Positions 61,143 to 64,000 of a DNA stretch of 64,000 nucleotides are shown here, piece by piece. Numbering within the stretch: the first letter of the stretch is position 1; each line of letters begins with the position of its first letter. Origin of the DNA: [Muricauda] lutisoli (nom. illeg.) (GTDB lineage Bacteria > Bacteroidota > Bacteroidia > Flavobacteriales > Flavobacteriaceae). Below the pieces are notes generated by a model. The model was given only the letters and a program-made list of their open reading frames with translations. It did not search any database and had not been told where the DNA came from. Where the stretch lies: NCBI RefSeq assembly GCF_017313105.1, contig NZ_JAFLND010000004.1, positions 1-64,000 of the forward strand, read 5' to 3'. A program made the position numbers and the translations under genes.

Positions 61143-62534
61143 TTATAGGTGGATTACTTCGTCATAAGCATCGGCAACGGCTTCCATTACAGCTTCGCTC
61201 ATGGTTGGGTGAGGGTGTACCGCCTTTAATACTTCGTGACCCGTGGTCTCCAATTTTCTAGCAACAACAGCTTCGGCGATCATGTCGGTTACACCAACAC
61301 CGATCATATGGCATCCTAACCACTCACCGTACTTGGCATCAAAAATCACTTTTACAAAACCATCAGGAGTTCCAGCAGCTTTTGCCTTACCACTCGCGGA
61401 GAAAGGAAACTTACCAATTTTAAGGTCGTACCCTTGTTCTTTGGCTTGCTTTTCGGTCAAACCAACAGAGGCTACCTCAGGGATACAGTACGTACATCCT
61501 GGAATGTTGCCGTAGTCTAGTGCCTCAACATGCATGCCAGCCAATTTTTCCACACAAAGTATTCCCTCGGCAGAAGCTACGTGCGCCAATGCCTGTCCGG
61601 GAGTTACGTCACCAATGGCAAAGTAACCTGGAATGTTGGTCTGATAGTAATCGTTCACCAATATTTTGTCCCTATCCGTTGCGATTCCAACATCTTCCAA
61701 ACCAATGTTTTCAATGTTGGTTTTGATGCCCACGGCGGATAGTACGATATCTGCTTCCAATACCTCTTCGCCTTTTTTGGTCTTTACCGTGGCTTTTACC
61801 CCATCACCTGAAGTATCAACTTTGGTTACCTCGGCAGAAGTCTTGATTTTTACGCCAGACTTTTTAAAACTACGCTCCAATTGTTTTGAAATATCCTCGT
61901 CTTCCACTGGAACTATATTGGGCATGTACTCAACAACAGTTACCTCGGTTCCCATGGAATGGTAGAAATAAGCGAACTCCATTCCAATGGCGCCACTACC
62001 TACCACGATCATTTTCTTAGGTTGTTTTTTCAAGGACATGGCCTCGCGGTACCCAATTACCTTTTCTCCATCTTGTGGAAGGCTGGGCAGCTCGCGGCTA
62101 CGGGCTCCTGTTGCGATGATGATATTATCGGCCGAATACTCGGTGGTTTCTCCGTTTTCAGCTTTTACTTCAACTTTTTTGCCTGGTTTTACCTTTCCAT
62201 ATCCATTGATGACCTCGATTTTGTTCTTCTTCATCAAGAATTGAACACCTTTGCTCATTCCCTCGGCAACACCACGGCTTCTTTTAACAACCGCATCAAA
62301 ATCATGGTCCACGTCTTTCGCACTCAAACCGTAATCCTCGGCGTGCTTCAAATATTCGAAAACTTGAGCAGATTTAAGAAGGGCCTTTGTTGGGATACAT
62401 CCCCAGTTAAGACATACACCTCCCAAACTTTCTTTTTCTATAATGGCTGTTTTGAAACCTAATTGTGATGCCCTTATGGCAGTAACGTATCCACCTGGAC
62501 CACTTCCCAAAACAATTATATCGAACTTGCTCAT
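61143..62534 (-). CDS. lpdA: Dihydrolipoyl dehydrogenase (E3)
   Basis: 463 residues. FAD site IIVLGSGPGGYVTAIRAS, redox disulfide Cys41-Cys46 in GGVCLNWGCIPTKALL, NAD site VVGSGAIGMEFAYFYHSMG, FAD-binding GYFAIGDVTPG, and the active-site His442-Glu447 pair in HPHPTMSEA. Oxidises dihydrolipoamide in pyruvate, 2-oxoglutarate, branched-chain 2-oxoacid and glycine-cleavage systems. No E1/E2 genes are next to it. A -7 box lies 54 nt upstream. Confidence 0.97.
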   Translation of the reverse strand: MSKFDIIVLGSGPGGYVTAIRASQLGFKTAIIEKESLGGVCLNWGCIPTKALLKSAQVFEYLKHAEDYGLSAKDVDHDFDAVVKRSRGVAEGMSKGVQFLMKKNKIEVINGYGKVKPGKKVEVKAENGETTEYSADNIIIATGARSRELPSLPQDGEKVIGYREAMSLKKQPKKMIVVGSGAIGMEFAYFYHSMGTEVTVVEYMPNIVPVEDEDISKQLERSFKKSGVKIKTSAEVTKVDTSGDGVKATVKTKKGEEVLEADIVLSAVGIKTNIENIGLEDVGIATDRDKILVNDYYQTNIPGYFAIGDVTPGQALAHVASAEGILCVEKLAGMHVEALDYGNIPGCTYCIPEVASVGLTEKQAKEQGYDLKIGKFPFSASGKAKAAGTPDGFVKVIFDAKYGEWLGCHMIGVGVTDMIAEAVVARKLETTGHEVLKAVHPHPTMSEAVMEAVADAYDEVIHL

Positions 62535-62587
62535 TAGATTTTGATTTTAGTTGTTAGATTAAAAAAACTGCCTTTGATTGGCAGGTG

Positions 62588-62595
62588 CAAAAGTA
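62588..62595 (-). promoter_or_regulatory. -7 box of lpdA
   Basis: TACTTTTG on the minus strand, a full TAnnTTTG match, 53 nt before the ATG at 62534, with a CTTGG element 20 bp further upstream (62616-62620). Confidence 0.5.
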
Positions 62596-62699
62596 CGCAA
62601 ATCAATCTCCATTTCCCAAGTCGAAAAAATTCAAATATGGATTAGTTTGTGAAATAGGTGAAAACGGGTGTTCGCAATAAAAAAATATGGGGGTAAACC

Positions 62700-63104
62700 T
62701 TATGTTTCAGGGTCAAAATCAATGCTCACCGAATTAATGCAATAACGTTGTCCCGTGGTCTCTTTGGGGCCGTCGTTAAAAACATGCCCTAAATGACTGC
62801 CACAATTTGCACAGACTGTCTCGGTACGTATCATACCATGGCTGGTATCGCGAATATATTCAATGGCCCCCTCAACCGCCTGGTCGAACGAAGGCCAACC
62901 ACAACCACTTTCAAATTTGTGCTCACTTTCGAATAATTTTGCATTACAAGCTTTGCAATGGTAGTCCCCGTCTTCAAAATGAAGGTCGAATTTGCCGGTA
63001 TAGGGTCGTTCGGTCCCTTTTTGTCGCAAAACATAGTATTCTTCAGCGGAGAGTTCTTTTTTCCACTCTTCTTCGGGTTTGTTTACGCTGTATTTTTTGT
63101 CCAT
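62700..63104 (-). CDS. msrB: Methionine sulfoxide reductase B, cytoplasmic form
   Basis: 134 residues from ATG 63104; a longer in-frame reading would enter the neighbouring msrB gene. Zinc cysteines Cys50 and Cys53 (CKAC), Cys98 and Cys101 (CANC), catalytic Cys122 in [12 protein letters not shown], and the potential resolving Cys68 in [10 protein letters not shown]. Reduces R-methionine sulfoxide with thioredoxin. No signal peptide, so cytoplasmic. Lies 16 bp after the paralogous lipoprotein MsrB gene and was likely duplicated with it. Confidence 0.93.
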   Translation of the reverse strand: MDKKYSVNKPEEEWKKELSAEEYYVLRQKGTERPYTGKFDLHFEDGDYHCKACNAKLFESEHKFESGCGWPSFDQAVEGAIEYIRDTSHGMIRTETVCANCGSHLGHVFNDGPKETTGQRYCINSVSIDFDPET

Positions 63105-63120
63105 TGGATTTTTGGGCAAT

Positions 63121-63609
63121 TTATTGGTTGTCGGGGATAAAATCAAGGGCTGCACCGTTAATACAATGTCTTTTCCCCGTGGTATTGCTCGGCCCATCAT
63201 TAAAAACATGCCCCAAATGGCCTCCGCAAACTGCACAATGTTCCTCGGTGCGTGCCACGCCTATTTTGTAGTCCGTATCAAAAGCCACATTTCCTTCGAT
63301 TTCCCTGTCAAAACTGGGCCATCCCGTTCCGGATTTAAATTTGTGCTCACTTTTAAAAAGAGGGGTTCCACAACCTGCGCACACGTAGGTGCCTTTTTCC
63401 TTATTATCCAACAAATCGCTGGAAAATGCATTTTCCGTTGCAGCTTTTCGAAGTACGTAATACTCCATATCGGTCAGTTCCGCTTTCCACTCGGCATCTG
63501 TTTTGTTTACTTTAAAAGTTTCCTTTGCAGTTTCTTTTTTCTCTTCTTGTGACGTTCCCTTGCATCCGGCAAATATTACCAAGGCAAGCAATAGCATTCT
63601 TTTTCCCAT
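63121..63609 (-). CDS. msrB: Methionine sulfoxide reductase B, lipoprotein form
   Basis: 162 residues. A lipoprotein signal ([12 protein letters not shown], Cys16) and a Lys/Glu-rich linker precede the MsrB fold. Zinc cysteines Cys77, Cys80 (CAGC), Cys125, Cys128 (CAVC), catalytic Cys149 in [12 protein letters not shown]. The resolving position is Thr95 (SGTGWPSF), so it must be recycled by another cysteine or directly by a periplasmic reductant. Repairs oxidised methionine in exported proteins. First gene of the msrB pair. Confidence 0.92.
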   Translation of the reverse strand: MGKRMLLLALVIFAGCKGTSQEEKKETAKETFKVNKTDAEWKAELTDMEYYVLRKAATENAFSSDLLDNKEKGTYVCAGCGTPLFKSEHKFKSGTGWPSFDREIEGNVAFDTDYKIGVARTEEHCAVCGGHLGHVFNDGPSNTTGKRHCINGAALDFIPDNQ

Positions 63610-63667
63610 TCTTTTGTCTTTTATCTGTTTGGACGTATTTCTATTGAAATCCTTTCACTATAATGTA

Positions 63668-63702
63668 TAAAAAAAAGTCCCATTGATGACCAATGGGACT
63701 TA
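63668..63702 (-). terminator. Terminator of the right-edge gene
   Basis: AAGTCCCATTG (63675-63685) pairs with CAATGGGACTT (63691-63701) around a short loop. On the minus strand it is followed by a run of T (the AAAAAA at 63669-63676 on the plus strand). It lies 21 bp after the stop codon at 63723. Confidence 0.85.
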
Positions 63703-63722
63703 AAATACTCTTTTTCAATCGA

Positions 63723-64000
63723 TTAATTGACATCCAAGGTTGTAATGTGTTCTTCATCAATATTAAGATGGGACATTACACTTTCAATGTTCGAGGCATC
63801 AAAGTCGGGAGATTCGGCATATTCACTTGGCACAAATACAATCCTGAACAGCTGATTATCGGTGAAATCGGTGCTCAATGTAGAAAGGTCGAAGTTACCG
63901 TCAATAAATAGTTCCACATCCACAAAGGTGTGGGCAAAAACATATTGGATGGTACCTTCGTTCAAAAAGTAATTTTGGGGTATTTGTGTCCAAGCATCTG
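63723..64000 (-). CDS. C-terminal part of a protein that runs off the window
   Basis: The reading frame is open from the stop at 63723 to the window edge, giving at least 92 residues; the start lies beyond 64000. The visible part includes DAWTQIPQNYF near the edge, then IQYVFAHTFVDVELFIDGNFDLSTLSTDFTDNQLFRIVFVPSEYAESP. It resembles, from memory, the C-terminal module of flavobacterial collagen-like (GPP-repeat) lipoproteins, but the N-terminus needed to confirm this is missing. Has its own strong terminator, so it is a separate transcription unit. Confidence 0.6.
   Translation of the reverse strand, partial: DAWTQIPQNYFLNEGTIQYVFAHTFVDVELFIDGNFDLSTLSTDFTDNQLFRIVFVPSEYAESPDFDASNIESVMSHLNIDEEHITTLDVN

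Overview
The window is chromosomal DNA from a member of the Bacteroidota, almost certainly a marine-type Flavobacteriaceae; a Muricauda/Flagellimonas-like genus is a guess. The evidence is the gene content (RlmD followed by DUF6452 and DUF6048, a DUF6090 protein, DUF3820, bacillithiol synthesis by BshC, FAS1 lipoproteins, a SpoIIM-DUF4129-DUF4350-MoxR-DUF58 operon), the many lipoprotein signals ending in Cys-Ser/Gly, and repeated TAnnTTTG boxes, the Bacteroidota -7 promoter element, with few Shine-Dalgarno sequences. No phage, transposase, CRISPR array or tRNA gene was seen. The only stable RNA is the 3' end of a 5S rRNA at the left edge, so an rRNA operon lies just outside.

Layout. 1-9.1 kb: 5S rRNA end and terminator, a HlyIII-like membrane protein, a large Ig-like lipoprotein, a ZIP metal transporter, a THUMP-domain rRNA methyltransferase, the rlmD-DUF6452-DUF6048-VOC operon and an exported trypsin-like protease. 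9.3-18 kb: ornithine aminotransferase, a two-gene unit of a cytoplasmic trypsin-like protease with zinc ribbon and an unknown partner, an LD-carboxypeptidase, a CarbopepD_reg-like exported protein and an M14 peptidase. 18-25 kb: bshC, a 752-aa lipoprotein, a membrane-anchored TPR/LuxR-type regulator and a beta-phosphoglucomutase. 25-33 kb: the overlapping guaA-LysM/PBP-osmC-DUF922 operon, a DUF6090 protein, and an operon of two Tat-exported TIM-barrel isomerase-like proteins plus a small monooxygenase-like protein. 33-41.9 kb: DUF3820, pyrG, yidC, a four-domain FAS1 lipoprotein, mnmA, a nitronate monooxygenase/FabK-like enzyme and a small exported protein. 41.9-49.4 kb: the six-gene MoxR operon, with RDD and TRIC-like genes divergent from it. 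49.6-64 kb: outer-membrane barrels, DoxX, a PPIase lipoprotein and a CoA-type Nudix hydrolase with overlapping divergent start codons, an atypical acyltransferase, an ECF sigma factor with a membrane partner, an M20 amidohydrolase, NDH-2, xerD, aroQ, lpdA and two adjacent methionine sulfoxide reductases B.

Most genes are housekeeping or envelope functions in short, tightly packed operons. The most unusual items are these. (1) The protease and partner pair at 10617-12888: the C-terminal module of the protease and the N-terminal module of the partner align without gaps over about 45 residues, which suggests a self-recognising two-component proteolytic system. (2) Four GGACA repeats spaced 11, 22 and 11 bp lie between the LuxR-type regulator gene and the promoter of the neighbouring lipoprotein gene. 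(3) At five housekeeping genes a TAnnTTTG box sits 3-5 nt before the ATG, which predicts leaderless or nearly leaderless mRNAs. (4) The MsrB pair differs in compartment and in the resolving cysteine.

All functions are read from sequence and remembered family features; no database search was possible. Residue numbers were counted by hand.
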